Source: Epiperipatus broadwayi (taxonomy: Eukaryota > Onychophora > Udeonychophora > Euonychophora > Peripatidae). From it: DNA of 64,000 nt. Below, in pieces: positions 1 to 12,839 of the stretch; position 1 is the stretch's first letter, and every line of letters begins with the position of its first letter. A program made the translations under genes and the position numbers. Location: NCBI GenBank assembly GCA_028023455.1, contig JAQFVV010000505.1, positions 184,001-248,000 of the forward strand. The letters run 5' to 3'. The notes below the pieces were generated by a model. It was not told the DNA's origin and made no database searches. It saw only the letters and a program-made list of their open reading frames with translations.

Positions 1-639
1 GCTGTTCCATAAAAAAGAAACTATAATTACTAAGTATAGATTCATCAGATTTATTTTTAAATGGATAACTGATATAAGGGTTGGAAGGATTCTCTAAATA
101 TCTCTTATCTTGTCAATATTAAATATAAGCCATTATAAAGAAATGTGACCATGTAAATACTGGCTACTAAGAAAACCTTAAATTTAACAGAAAAAATAGA
201 TCAATATATATTTATAATATGCACTTTTTTCCCAGTAACTTTAAAGTTCTTTAATTGCTTGGATGGTTTGGAACCAAAATATAAATAAGCTATTACATTT
301 GGCATAGATGTTTCATACAATCCTAAAACTTTTAAGAGACTCAAGGACAAGGAGCCAAAAACACTTGAAAATTGTCATAAGAGTAAAATTTCTACATCCC
401 CAAATGAGTTTGATATTGGATAATATTTATGTATTAATATTTTGCTAGATCAAACACTGAAGTATGTTGGTGTGCTCATTTCAGTCAAAAAAAGTTAATG
501 ATTGAATAAGAACCATATAGCTGATGTTGCTAATCATTTTTTTAATAGTTTGTGAAATAAATGACAACAGAAATGGATTAATGGTGAATATCTGTGGGAA
601 AGTCAAGGAAAGGTTGTGTAAGTAATAAAAGAATTCAAG

Positions 640-850
640 AAATAATGAATATTGAACCCACTTTGGAATGATATGGACATGTATAAAGAATGTCTCGGAA
701 AAGATTATCAAAATAAATATTAAATTATCATTAGAAAAAAGAGAACATTCTAAAAGTAGTTAGAAAGAAGAAATGGATAAATAAGTTAAGAGACAGAAAT
801 TTGCAGGAAGACTTATGGAGAAACAGAGAGGCATTAAGTTTGGGAATCTT
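640..850 (+). pseudogene. Non-LTR retrotransposon C-terminal remnant
   Basis: Translation with frameshifts gives the tail typical of LINE reverse transcriptase proteins: a piece like IEPTLE-YGHV-RMSRKRLSK, then KKKWINKLRDRN followed by LQEDLWRNREA. The GHV.RM and KRW[ID] words are characteristic of the region after the RT domain in RTE/Jockey-type elements. Stop codons interrupt it and no RT core is visible upstream, so it is a 5'-truncated, decayed copy. The clade is not certain. Confidence 0.6.
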
Positions 851-2300
851 AACATATCAGATATAGAACAATAAAAACAAAAAAGATATATAGCAAAGGT
901 TATTAATACCACAAAATGAGTCTTTGGTTACCACAATAATTCCATTGGCATAATCAGTTAAGTGAATATATATCATAAATTATATTAGATAAACAAAGTT
1001 GGACTTATGAATGGTATAGAAAATTGGACATAGAAGACATGTTATTTAAGTTCAACAAAAAGTAGTGTGTATAACACTATGCATCGATACTGATTATTTA
1101 AGATATCTTCTCATCAAATGGAAATTTTATATATTATATAATTTAAACAATCTCTATTAATTTTCTTCCTTCTATGCTCTCTTCACATTGCTTTATTATT
1201 TTTAGTTATCTTACAGTTTCAATTGTCTAGCTGTTTTCTTCTGAAATATCAATATAATTGCTTTATATTATTTTTATAGCGCTGAAGAAGAATACTAGGT
1301 AATCAAAATTATAAGAGAATAGAAATTTAATAAAGCATTGTCATAAGTATGTAGAAAGAATAAAATTATTAGAAATTTTTAATATAAGCAATGCAAGAAT
1401 AAAAAATATGGAACATCTTAGACAATTAGCAGATTAGTGCTTAACCATCAGGCATTTTGAGTGGAAATATTAGGACTAAAGTGTTTGTACATGCTTTATA
1501 GGAAAAAATGATTAGATTAATAACTGTCTATTATTTATATTATATTTCTCTAGATATAAATTGATATAGTAATAACCGATTAATTGGATTTTAATTAATG
1601 CATATATATAAAGTTTAGAAATATAACTTATAAAACAATCATTAATCTGGGGGAAATGATTCACATTTCATTGTATTTTTATTATATATTTAGTCTTTTT
1701 ATTTTATAACTGGGGTTCTCCACCCTCTACGCCTTCAGCACTGACTAAATTCCATTTTTTTTGTTTCATTTTGATTATGATTTTCTCTTTTTTTTTTAAC
1801 ATCACACACTACATTTTATTCTTTTATTAACTGAGTAAGAACAAATTTACTGTTAAATTAATTATTTATAGTTTTTTGCTACAAATGTTATTTCTGCTTA
1901 AAAGTTTTATTTACTCACACTTATTTTTGAAATGGTATATATGAGAATCTTATAAAAAAGTTACCAGAAACATTCATAATATAATATTGTTCGTCTGTGA
2001 GGAGAAATTCATGGTTAATAAATTGATAACTATTTTATAAAATGCAATTTTAGTTTCTTTAACATACATTTAATTGAACTAGAGCAAGTTTATTGTTAAA
2101 TAATTATTAATATTTTTTCAGAATACAGTGTACTGTGTTTTTTACAGCAAATGTTCCTTTCTGTCACATTTTTAACAGTTCTTTTTTTATAAGGGTGGCC
2201 ATTTTAGTTTCATATTAACAATTTGTATCCAGAATTTTTAGCAAACTTTGTCATTTGTTACTATTTCTGTTTCATTTATCATTTTGTAGATATATTTTAC
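851..2300. other. AT-rich intergenic or intronic sequence, no gene seen
   Basis: Long A/T runs and no coding signal that I recognise. If the first RAB5IF coding exon lies inside the window it should be upstream of 3478, but no stretch here encodes the expected segment before DEFLDVIYW. Confidence 0.5.
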
Positions 2301-3182
2301 TATATTAGATTAAATATATAGGGTATATGAGCACAGACCCTCACACGACCCGCCACTCTCCATACTATCTCATAACACTGATACACCCGAACACATATGT
2401 TGAAAAGATAAATAATCACCAATATACATATTTCATGCTAAACCAGCAATCATCAGTTGGTCCAGATTAACATCTCTATACATATATGCTATAAGTGCTC
2501 AGATATATATTAAGATAGCCAATCCTCATACTTTAATGGACAGGCTTCAATCTACTCCACACTCCAACTCTTCAACCATCCATCCAATTGAAAATCTGAT
2601 GTGGAGAGTGGCGGGTCATGTGAAAGTCTGTGCTCATATATCCTATATATTTACATATATAGACACAGGTATATAATAAGCCTGTTTGTTTCAGTTGTTA
2701 CATAGTGGAGATGTCTGCCCATCCCTTGTATATGTATTAAATGGATTATATCCTGTACATGAGGGGTCAGATTGTCCTTAGGTCAACATAGGTGTGACAA
2801 GAATCTCGGCCTCAGGGTGGCCTTTGAGCATTCCATCATCAGATTTTCAATTGGATGGATGGTTGAAGAGTTGGAGGGTGGAGTAGATTGAAGCCTGTCC
2901 ATTAAAGTATGAGGATTGGCCATCTTAATATATATCTGAGCACTTATAGCATATATGTGTAGAGATGGTAATCTGGACCAACTGATGATTGCTGATTTAG
3001 TATGAAATACATATATTGGTGATTATTTATCTTTTCAACATATATGTGTTCGGGGGTATCGGTGTTATGAGATAGTGTGGAGAGTGGCGATTTGTGTGAA
3101 AGTCTGCTCATATTCCCTATATATTTACTTATATAGACACAGGTATGTAATAAGCCTGTTTGTTTCAGTTATATTAGATTAA
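2301..3182 (+). repeat. Fold-back repeat family A, copy A1
   Basis: The element (about 2314-3169) is flanked by a 13-bp direct duplication TATATTAGATTAA at 2301-2313 and 3170-3182. The left part (about 2320-2598) is an inverted copy of the right part (about 2838-3120), so the unit can fold into a hairpin with arms near 280 bp. Between the arms lies a second copy of the family's 3' end and the segment carrying CTGTACATGAGGGG. The 3' end has a small stem-loop (CACAGGT..GCCTGT) and then TTTCAG, with no poly(A). The duplication suggests insertion by target-primed reverse transcription. Confidence 0.75.
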
Positions 3183-3477
3183 GCATTTTCTATTGCTTTT
3201 GAAATAAAAGTAAATTTTTAAAACAAAATTTCTCAAATATTTTCAGTAAATTTAAATTTTAGAGAATATTTTTGCGCCACTTTATTATTCATATAAACAG
3301 CTCAGCCAAATATGCTTAATTTTACATGTTTGCACTCTTATCTCAGAAATTTATATCAAATTTTTAGAAATTTTGTAAAAAAAAATTGATATTTTAAATT
3401 ATTTTATATTCCATTCATGCATAAATGAGTTATTTAATATTATTTTTGTAATTAAATTACTTAATTTTTTTTCTTAG

Positions 3478-3581
3478 GATGAATTTTTAGATGTAATTTA
3501 TTGGGCAAGACAAATAATAGGAATTATTTTTGGAATTATATGGGGTATTGTTCCCATCAAAGGAGCCTTAGGAATTATTCT
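3478..3581 (+). CDS. RAB5IF: RAB5IF internal coding exon (first visible)
   Basis: This exon encodes DEFLDVIYWARQIIG followed by IIFGIIWGIVPIKGALGIIL, closely matching the conserved centre of RAB5IF (C20orf24/RCAF1/OPTI). In animals this small ER membrane protein partners TMCO1 in the GEL part of the multipass translocon. It was first named as a Rab5-interacting factor. A T-rich tract ending TTCTTAG precedes the exon and GTAAGT follows. The exon is 104 nt, phase 0 in and 2 nt over, and these join in frame with the exon at 27346. It holds the first membrane segment and the start of the second. The upstream exon (about 40 residues in vertebrates) was not found. Confidence 0.93.
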
Positions 3582-3639
3582 GTAAGTATAAATTAGCATT
3601 ATGATTATTTATCATTTAAGAATGATAAACATGTTAATA

Positions 3640-4930
3640 GTTTAATGAAGATTCAAACAATTGAAAATAAGTAATTTTTATGTAATAACTAGAGAAATAT
3701 ATTCAGCAGTGATTTTGTTAAGTAACCACCAATTAAAATTAACATCCCCAAACTGAACATTTATTTGCTTTAGTAACTAGAATTTACCTGGAAATAAAAG
3801 AAAATCTCTTTTACTTCAATACCCAAGATCTTATATTGGGCAATGAACTCACTATTTTTATAAGAACTTTGAAGAATCACTTCTTCACTGAAATTCTGGA
3901 AATAAATCATCTTTGCCTTAGAGCTATCTAAGTGTTAAATATGTTCATGGAATAAGTAAGATGTAAACAAATGAATTTTGGGGGATTTCCATGTAATAAC
4001 TGGAGAAATGTGTTCAGAAATGGTGTTGCTAAGCAACCAATTAAAGATGATAGCCTCAAGCTGATCTATTTGCTAATATAGCTAGCAATAGTGTTTTTTA
4101 TCAAAGTTTACTTAAATGATAAAAGAATTCCCTCTGCCCAATATCTTATATTGGACATGAACTCAGATATTTTTATAAATATGAAGACTTTGAAGAATCA
4201 CATCTCTGAAATGCTGGGAGGAAGGGGGAATCATATCACCCTTAGAGTTATATAAATTAAGTATTTTTATGGATTAATTAATATGTAAAACAAAAAACTG
4301 TGGTGAATTTTTATATAATAAAGAAATATATTCAGCAATTATGTTACTAGATAGGTACTAATCAAAACTGACAGCCCCAAGCCCAACCACATGTTCCAAT
4401 AATGGCTTTTTGTCAGAATTTAATTGGGGAAAAAATATTTAACAAATGCTTATAAAAGTATTTGTCTGGATTTATTTTCCATATAAAACTTGATCATTAA
4501 AGTAAAAGAGGAACTTTCTTTTGTCTCTAAATAAATTCTGACAAAAAGCTATTGTTGGCTACCAGGGCAAATGGTTCACTTGGGTCTATCGATTTTAATT
4601 GATAATTACTTAGCAGCAGCATTGCTGAATATATTTCTTGAGTTGGAAATTTTTCACATTTATTTGTTTATATTTTAATTAAACCATGAAAAAATGTAAC
4701 ATTATATAGCTCTAAAAGAGAGATGATTTGTTATTTTCAGGATTTCTGAGAAAATACGATTCTTCAGAGTTTTCATAATTATAAAAATGTTTGTCGTCAT
4801 ATTTTATGAGACTTAGGTATTGAGAAAATTGCTAATCTTAATGCTGTTAATTTTAATTCGTGGTTTCCTAATAACATCATTATCGAATGTATTTATTTAT
4901 TACATGGAAATTTGCCGCATTCATTTATTT
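3640..4930. repeat. Diverged tandem units with an inverted copy (family E)
   Basis: Three related units of about 200-330 bp lie head to tail (about 3660-3980, 3985-4300 and 4305-4500). They share phrases such as ATGTAATAACT.GAGAAAT, TTCAGCA, CTTATATTGG and TTTGAAGAATCAC. The stretch from about 4505 to 4930 carries the same phrases in reverse complement (for example AAAGCTATTGTTGG against CCAATAATGGCTTTTTG). The whole block can fold back on itself. It is old, with many mismatches, and no coding potential was seen. Confidence 0.6.
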
Positions 4931-5090
4931 ACATATATCATATGATCACCATTTCTTATGCTTGCTCTTAACGGTTATTAAAACAGGCAAAACTCTCTAT
5001 ACGTATTGCCACTCAATGCAAGCCAGAGTAATCAATGGACGCCAGAAGGCTTGTGCATAAAATCCTCATCTAGTACCTACTCATCCAATA

Positions 5091-5132
5091 TCCCCAGACT
5101 AGTTTCTGGCTTGTGGACATCGTCAGTGAGGA
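5091..5132 (-). ncRNA. Hammerhead ribozyme-like motif in B1 left arm
   Basis: Read on the minus strand: helix I strand TCCTCA (5127-5132), core CTGACGA (5120-5126), a stem II region ending CACAAGCCA, then GAAA running into the palindrome ACTAGT (5098-5103) and C at the cleavage position (5097). TGGGGA follows (5091-5096) and can pair with TCCTCA. Stem II is weakened by a change (GTCC for GGCC). The layout is that of minimal type I hammerheads in Penelope-like elements and retrozymes. Activity is not shown. Confidence 0.6.
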
Positions 5133-5394
5133 GCCTTGGATCTGAGAGGATGTAGCTAGATCTTAGGATCTAATGCAACCCTCCAGCAGCCACCTTTTAT
5201 CTCTACTTAACTACAAAACTATGAGACTTAAATTGAAAACACTATAATATTTCCAATCCAAGCTCATCAGCTTATATAGTCATATAGGTCTGAATTCATT
5301 TCAGTAACTATACATTTTGGTTTCTTTGGTTCTTTAATAACCATAGCCACCACTATCCTATTAGGCAGGATTGGTTTTAAGCCAATAAACATCA

Positions 5395-5430
5395 CTGATG
5401 ATGGCCACAAGCCAGAAACTAGTGTGGGGA
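5395..5430 (+). ncRNA. Hammerhead ribozyme-like motif in B1 right arm, partial
   Basis: CTGATGA at 5395-5401, stem II TGGCCACAAGCCA, GAAA at 5415-5418 and ACTAGT at 5418-5423. The cleavage position carries G instead of A, C or T. The inversion breakpoint lies directly upstream, so the helix I partner strand is missing. Probably inactive. Confidence 0.5.
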
Positions 5431-5552
5431 TATTGTATGAGTAGGCACTAGACGGGGATTTTATGCACAAGTCTTCTGGAATCCATTGATTACTTTGGCT
5501 TGCACTGAGTGGCAATACGTATAGAGTTTTGCCTGTTTTAATAATTATTTAC

Positions 5553-7840
5553 ATATAGTTATAGATAATCAAGCTTCTATTATAGTTAACTATAGAAATG
5601 GTTAAAATGAAAATGAAGACTTGGTACCAGTGGTTTTGAAGATTTATCCTCATCAGACTTAATATTAATCATATTTATATATATAAAATAATATTCCACT
5701 AGTGTGTATTGACAATTAATAAATAATATAGCAGTACACTTCAGAAAATTGCAAATCCAGGCTTTCGATACAGTGCATTTTTATCAAATCTAGATTACAA
5801 TTTATTTTAGCAAACCTATATTTTATTCATTATAAATATTCGTGTGATAATTTTACATTTTATACCTAAAAACAAGATGCATCTTATAGTTTAGTGGTTA
5901 ATACAATTAATTCTAACATGTTCATGATCTGGAATTCAAATCCAAATTGCATGAAGCTTTGAAATCTTATCACAATCCAGTCATGCTTAAGATTTTTTTT
6001 CCTGCTAGCAGGTTCATGATTGATATAGTTGACTAGTCAATATTGGTCTCTCAATAGATAACTAGCTATTCTTAGATAAACCAAACTAAAATTTTACTCA
6101 AACTTTCATCACTTAACAACTGACTAATTCTGATAAGAGAACATACTATGTAACAAAAATAAAATTTAGAATGTTATTTTTTCCCCTTATAACTTGACTT
6201 TAATTTAGCAGTGATTTAAAAAAATATCAATCTTGTTCTATATAGAACTGAAAATACTAACAATAATACGCTTATTAAAGTGTTTATTCATTAAGTATCA
6301 TCTTTTTTTATTTCAATTATAAACTTTATTTGTTTAATCTTGATTTTTAATATTGTTTGTATATTTTCAATTTATGGTAATGAATTAAATTTTTTCCTAT
6401 AGGAAATCATTTTATTTAGTTGCTTCCAGAAAATGTACCATAATATCAAAATTTATGATGAATAGACATAAAATTTTCATAGAAATATTGCTTTATGTAG
6501 TCTAAAAAACTGCATATATATCTATTTTTATATATTGATATTTTTATTTATATAACTATATTTTCTTTAAAAACATTTTAAAATATAAATGTTTACCTTT
6601 ACATGATTACCTTCATGTGAGGATTCACGATAACGATCATCATTAATTTGTACCCAGTATTTTGATTTATGATCAATTATTCATTACTACAATCTTTAAA
6701 AAAAAATTTCAAAATTTTTTTTAAAAACAACTGCCATTTTGTAAGATTAATAGGATAGTGACTTCATTAAAGCTATGTCATTCAAAAATATAATAATAAT
6801 ATTCATGCTAAAAATATACAATATTATGTTTTGCTTACAGAATTAAAATACAATTAATGTACTTTGTCTAATTTTATCTAGTGCCATTGCTGGGCAATCA
6901 ATGCTTTCATTAAGGAAGATTTTCATTCTTAACGATTACAAAATAAATAAATGTCACTTCCACTAAGTACAATAAGTAATCAAAAACATACTTTGATCAC
7001 ATACAACGACATATATTAATATTAATTTTTTAAATATGTATATTAACTAAAACATATTCATTCAGTCAATTTTATGGATTAAAATTTTTATGAAGATTAT
7101 TTTGCCCATATCAAAATCACATTCATCATAATTGTAAGTTATTTTGGAAAAAAAATTATTTTGTGCATTATACAGCTAATAATTTTATATGATCAAAGTT
7201 TACTAAATGTGTAAAATAACATTTATTTAGCTCAATTTTAAATCACTAACCTCATAATTTGTTTTTGATATATTCAAAATAATAGTGCTTTTATCGTAAA
7301 CATTTAAAAATTATAGCATTGGAAAAAAAAAAAAATTCAGTCATTTACGTTATTAAAAGTACAGCTATCAACTCTGCATTTTATTTAATTCTAAATGCAT
7401 TTATGTAAAATAAATAAATTCATGAATTGCTGCTTTAAAAAACATCAATAGCGCTGCAAACAAAAATTTAATGTTAATATTGGCTAGATATAACAAAAAA
7501 TAAAATCTTTGATAATAAAACATAAAATGTACTAAAAATAAATTTTAAAATATACTTTGTGGTTAGTTTTTTTTTTCTTCCTATCTGCTTTATTTTAATT
7601 TAATGAATCATGTTTCAGGAAATATTATCTAGTTACTTGAAGCCAAATGATGAAACATCAATGAAAAAAATTATAATTTTTTTTATACTTTGTATTTACT
7701 CCAGGTTAAATACTTTTTTTAAATAATATGTTCAGTAGAATGTTTATTTATTTATTAATACTTTTTTTTTAATTTAAACTTTCTTATTTTTTTAATCGAA
7801 TTTTTATATATTTTGAATTTAAGGTAATGAATTAATCCCC
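5553..7840. other. AT-rich intron sequence, nothing recognised
   Basis: Intron of RAB5IF with many short A/T runs. No exon, hairpin or repeat family was recognised by eye. It ends in a 15-base C tract at 7837-7851. Confidence 0.5.
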
Positions 7841-7851
7841 CCCCCCCCCCC
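7837..7851. repeat. Poly-C tract (15 nt)
   Basis: Fifteen consecutive C bases in a very AT-rich context. Similar C runs occur near 29697 and 49950. The exact length may be affected by sequencing. Confidence 0.9.
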
Positions 7852-9117
7852 ATAAGAATTCATTATATTTGCTTATTTTTTATGTGTGATTTTGATTTAC
7901 AAGATATTTTGGGAACCAATTGAACTCGCTGACTGGAATAGAGGTGTACTTTTTACTTATAATATATGTATAGTATATATATATTTTATTTTTTTAAAAA
8001 AAATAAAATCTTTAAATGCTTTTAAAAGGTCATAAGCTTTTAAAGGTCATTTGCAGTCTTGTTTGATCTTTTTTGGAGATAAAAGGAAATGGAAAAGGTA
8101 TGTTTAGCATCTTGATAACCAAATTAATTTTTCTAGGAAGAAAGTACTAAAAGTGTATTTATTTATTTATTTCTTTTCAAAAATAAAAACTATCTTTTAT
8201 ATACCATATTCCCTCCCTGCTCTTCTCCATATCTATAAGTTCCATACCATGGTTTCAGTTTTCTGCAATTCAAACAAATTTTTAAGTAAAATACTAAAAA
8301 AATAATAATTTTCTGCATTTTATTTTTTTTATTTGCAGTGCATTAAATTATATACAAACATGCAAATCCTATATAGTTATAGAATATTATGAATGAAATC
8401 TGATGATGAGGGGATGATGACCATAGTTATCCATTAGTCTCATAGTGATTGAAGGTTAACACGATGATGATTGAGTGATGATCATATATAGATATCAGTG
8501 GTGCTGATAATCATTTAAACTACAATTTAAGAATTATTTAAATGTTTAAAGTAAAAGCAAAGAGGCAAGTTATTACTATAGTTAGATTCATGAGTGAATG
8601 GGTATGTTCTTGCTTTGCCCAAAATACCTACATTATTGGTCACACAATACTTTAAACTAGGGCACTAACTGTTATTTAGGTCCCTAGAAGAATATTTATT
8701 ACTCTTTGATTAAATTAAAGGAGGCACTGTACCTACCAAATCTCTTAACTACTACTTTTCACACATATGTTTGGAATTAATTCAAGTAGAATAAAAGATA
8801 TAAAATGATATAAATAATACTGTTTAATAAATCAGTATTTAAAAGACATCCATAAAAAATGTTAAATGTACACAAAATATAATTATTTAGATAAAAATAC
8901 AAGCAATAACTTATATTTTAGATTGAATAAATAATTCTGACAATTTTAAAGCAAGATCAAGGTTACACAGGTTACATATCAGTTTAAAGCTAAAAATATC
9001 TTAAAATAACAGTTAATTTTCTTTTAGAACATTTTTTATTTTATCTCTGCATATATATATATATATATGAAAAGAAAGTTACCATTAACACTAACTGAAA
9101 TAATTATACAAATATAT

Positions 9118-9211
9118 AAACCATTATACAATTACAAATATCCAGTAACGCCCTCTGTAGCAAACTTTAAACAGAGGATGTTACTGGATATTTGTAATTG
9201 TATAATGGTTT
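9118..9211. repeat. Perfect 32-bp inverted-repeat hairpin
   Basis: The arms 9118-9149 (AAACCATTATACAATTACAA...) and 9180-9211 are exact reverse complements over 32 bases, around a 30-base loop that itself holds CCCTCTG/CAGAGG. This is a very short MITE-like hairpin, and the perfect arms suggest a recent origin or selection. It directly abuts family G. Confidence 0.85.
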
Positions 9212-10930
9212 ATATATAATATTTGAGATTAAGACTCATGCCACTGTACATTAAATATTTGAAATACTCTCCAACCCACAATAAGACAAAAATTAACAAG
9301 AAGAAAGCAGCCTTCCTTTCTTGTGCCTCATTTATTAATTTAGAGGTTTATTTAAAACACTTTGATTAGAAAGAATGAATATTTAAATCAATCGTGTAAT
9401 GTATCATTATATTTTAAATTGGTTTCTTTCAATAGTTAATATGGCTTACAGTGTTCTCAGTTTAAATATTATCAGTAATAATTCTAACAAATGAAAATGC
9501 CTAATAGATTACCTTCGGTGCTTTAATATATATAATGTTCAAGATTAAGATTCATGTCGCTGTACAATAAATATTTTAAATACTCTCCAATCCAGCATAA
9601 GATAATTAACAAGAAAAGAGCTTCCATTCTTTCTTGTGCCAATTTTAATATAGATGCTTGTCTAAAACATTTTGATTAGAGAGTATGAATATTTAAATCA
9701 ATCATGCAATATAATTAAATATGTTTTTAATTGATTTTTTCCCAATAGTTGACATGCTTAAGAGTGTTCTCAATTTGACATGAATCCTAATCTTGAATAT
9801 TATCTATATTACAGCAATGTTTTTCAATCATTGGCCATGGAAAAATTTTACTAGTCTGTGAAAAGTATTCTTAATTTGATAATTATAAAATAAATTTCTA
9901 CACTAATTTTCAATGAAAATAAATCTACTTTAATATCTGTTTGATCTCATGCAGATTTTACTATATTGTACAATTTGGCCATTAATCAGATTTTACAAAA
10001 TGATACATTTTTAAATAACTAATCGTTTTGAACTTTTGTTTCTTTTTTAATTCTATAAAAATGCAGTAAAATAAAAATAAAAACAAATCAGTGATATATT
10101 TATTAGTTTTTTATTATAATGAGATTAAAGTATAATAGAGAAACACTAAAATGAAAAGCTTAAATTAAATATTATCTTTTTTAAAAATGTTTTTTTTAAA
10201 TAATTTGTAATAATTAAAAAAATTGGAATATTTAGTAAATTCTTTAAATGAAATTTTTTGTTGTTGTTCTATTAACAAGTGATACTAGAAACAAAATAAC
10301 CCTGTCTTAAAATCATAGCACCTTTATTATTAATTAACATTATCTTTATAATAATTACAATTTGTGATTGTATAAATGTACTTTTATGGGTAATAAATAT
10401 TTTTTGTGCGTATTATTCCATGATTTTTTTTTATAATTTTATTGTATAAGAGTAGTTTTTTTTATTAACTAAAAAGCAGAATGCATTTCAAAGATCAAAC
10501 CAGTAATATATATATATATATTTATAATGTCATAGATAAATAAAATTAAGATAATTTATTTTAATTATGCTGCCAGTCCATAGACATTTTTCTGGGATCT
10601 AAGCGGTCCATAGAGAGGAAAAGGTTGAGAAACGTATTAAACTACTAGAGGTAGTCTATGATATATTTTCATTTGAATTATTTAGACAATATTTAAATTG
10701 AAAACACTTCTCAGGATATGTCAACTATTGAGAGAAATTAATTTGAAACCTTTTTAGATACATTGTATGGTTGATTTAAATATTCATTCTATCTTATCAG
10801 TGTTTTAGATAAGTATATATTAATAAATGAGACATAAGAAAGGATGGCTGCTCTTTTCGTATCTTATGCTGGGTTGGAGAGTATTTAAAATACTTATTGT
10901 ATAATAGCACGAGTCTTAATCTTGAACTGG
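9212..10930. repeat. Family G direct and inverted copies around a hAT-like MITE
   Basis: Two direct copies (about 9213-9480 and 9525-9800) share TACTCTCCAAYCC, CTTTCTTGTGCC and GAATATTTAAATCAATC. A third copy lies inverted at about 10650-10930. Between them, about 9812-10635 is bounded by imperfect termini resembling hAT non-autonomous ends (CAATGTTTTTCAATCATTGG at the left; on the reverse strand ACGTTTCTCAACC at the right). No transposase remnant was seen. Confidence 0.5.
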
Positions 10931-12150
10931 AGATAATCTATTGCATGTATATGTTAAATGCATGTATGTATTTGACATAATATGTAATAAAAAAAAATAT
11001 TAAAACTGTAATATAATTACTAGAAATTAAATATTCTTTTTGAAATATTAGAATGGTAGATTCAAGTGAACTTATATTATAACTATAAATATTGTGACAG
11101 GAGATTGACCTGAATAAATTTGAAAATGTTCTTTTTACAAAGTCCTCAGAAATATTTATTTTGATGCTATAGATTTTTTTTTAAGATTTGATTTTAATTT
11201 GTCTTTGTTATTTATCATCATGAATTCAATAGTTTTATTTCATGACTTCAGTTAATAAAGCTTTGAGAGTTCTTTTTCTGATGCAGATACCTTAATTCTT
11301 GGTAATAGCATTATGGTGAAATGGCTATCCTTCCAAGCATATGTGCTAGTCCAAGTCTTTTGGTTTCCCTAACCTTGCATACCACATTTAGAATGTTAAG
11401 ACTGCTTATCTATTGTCCCACTGGCTTGTTATTAACTGGAAACATCAAACATTGACTGATAATAATCAAAATAATTTAATGTTTTGCCTTTTTATGACTT
11501 CCTGAGAAACACATTTTAATCTGATAAACTTTTAAAAGGTTTTAGAACAATTTTTTTTTTCTAATTATAATTATATAAATACATGATTAAAAAATCTAAT
11601 ATAAAGTTTAAACATGAGAAAATATAATTTTATTTTTTGACTTTGCTGAAACCTCTAGGAATTTTTTAACAATTTTTTTTTAACTTTGTATGTGTACATA
11701 CATGATTGAAATTGCAGTGTGTTATGCATCTTTTCAATTTATGTATACAATTTGTTCACATATATGATTGTATGTTATAAATATATTGTTTCATTATTAA
11801 TCATGACATGGCTTTGAACCAAATATGGATTTGGGGACTATTGAGTATATAAATTTATTAATGTTTTAAAAAAACATTATTAAAAAGATTTTTTGTTTAA
11901 CTAGTTTTAAAATTTCTTCATGAATACTTCTGCTAATTACTTTACAATAATGGTAGATTGATATCAATGCTCCCCTAGTAAGCAAAATTCATTAATAGTA
12001 TCAAGACTTTTCAACTCTTGAATCTATGAAATGACAAGCTTATTATTTTATTAACAGTTTAAATTTTATTGATTTTATATTTCATCAATTATTTTATATA
12101 AACAGCGAATTTAATATGTTTGAATAAAAATTTTAAAAAGTAGAATATTT
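10931..12150. other. AT-rich intron sequence, nothing recognised
   Basis: No gene, hairpin or known repeat family was noticed here. Confidence 0.45.
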
Positions 12151-12669
12151 ATTTATCCCCAATTTCGAACTCAGACTTTCACACAGCCCTCAACTCTCCA
12201 TGCCATCTCATATTGCTGACCCACCTGATCATACACATGTTGAAAAGATAAATAATCACCAATAAATGGTCAACATGGGTAGGATGACAGCATTGGCACT
12301 TGTGAGCTTTGAACGTTCCATCATCAGATTTTCAATGAAATGGATCGCTGAAGAGTTGTGGGTTGGAGTAGTTTGAAGCCTGTCCATTAAAGTATGAAGA
12401 TTGGCTATCTTGATATAAAGCTGAGCACTGATTGTATGTATGTGTGAGGATAATAATCTGGACCAACTGATGATTGCTGGTTTAGCATGAAATACATATA
12501 TTGGTGATTATTTATCTTTTCAACATGTGTATGATCAGGTGGATTAGCAATATGAGATGGCATGGAGAGTTGAGGGTTGTGTGAAAGTCTGAGTTCGAAT
12601 CCCTTATATTACATTATATATGTGCAGGTGTGTGTAAGCCTGTACAGTGTATTAATTTATACCCAATTT
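12151..12669 (+). repeat. Fold-back repeat family A, copy A2
   Basis: The element (12166-12654) is flanked by ATTTATCCCCAATTT (12151-12165) and ATTTATACCCAATTT (12655-12669), a 15-bp duplication with one mismatch. Its first ~100 bases are an inverted copy of its last ~120 bases (CATGTTGAAAAGATAAATAA against TTATTTATCTTTTCAACATG). The inverted part ends at a different point from A1, A3 and A4. Confidence 0.75.
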
Positions 12670-12839
12670 ATATATATATATATAATTATCTCTATTTCTG
12701 TGATGTATTAAAACAAATTTGGTTCAAATGATTACATTGAAAACATTTTTATAAAGCCTATATTATTTATTAAATAATAGATCTACATTATTTAACCATA
12801 TTTCTAATAGTATTTAAAATAATAAATATTCTATAATTA

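Larger units (their letters stand above)
4938..5552. repeat. Fold-back repeat family B, copy B1
   Basis: The left arm (about 4970-5130) and right arm (about 5395-5550) are inverted copies joined by a 260-bp middle part. Both arms contain the family phrase that includes GCAAGCCAGAGTAATCAATG and the hammerhead-like core, so the two cores lie on opposite strands. The family recurs at 30225-31295, 43855-44550, 46551-46918 and 48935-49790. Confidence 0.8.

Noticed and set aside
2838-3120. Hammerhead ribozyme in family A (antisense CTGATGATGG)
   Set aside because: CTGATGA is present, but no GAAA follows a stable stem II (CAAAGGCC or CAAAGCTC instead) and helix I does not pair. Kept only as a possible relic.
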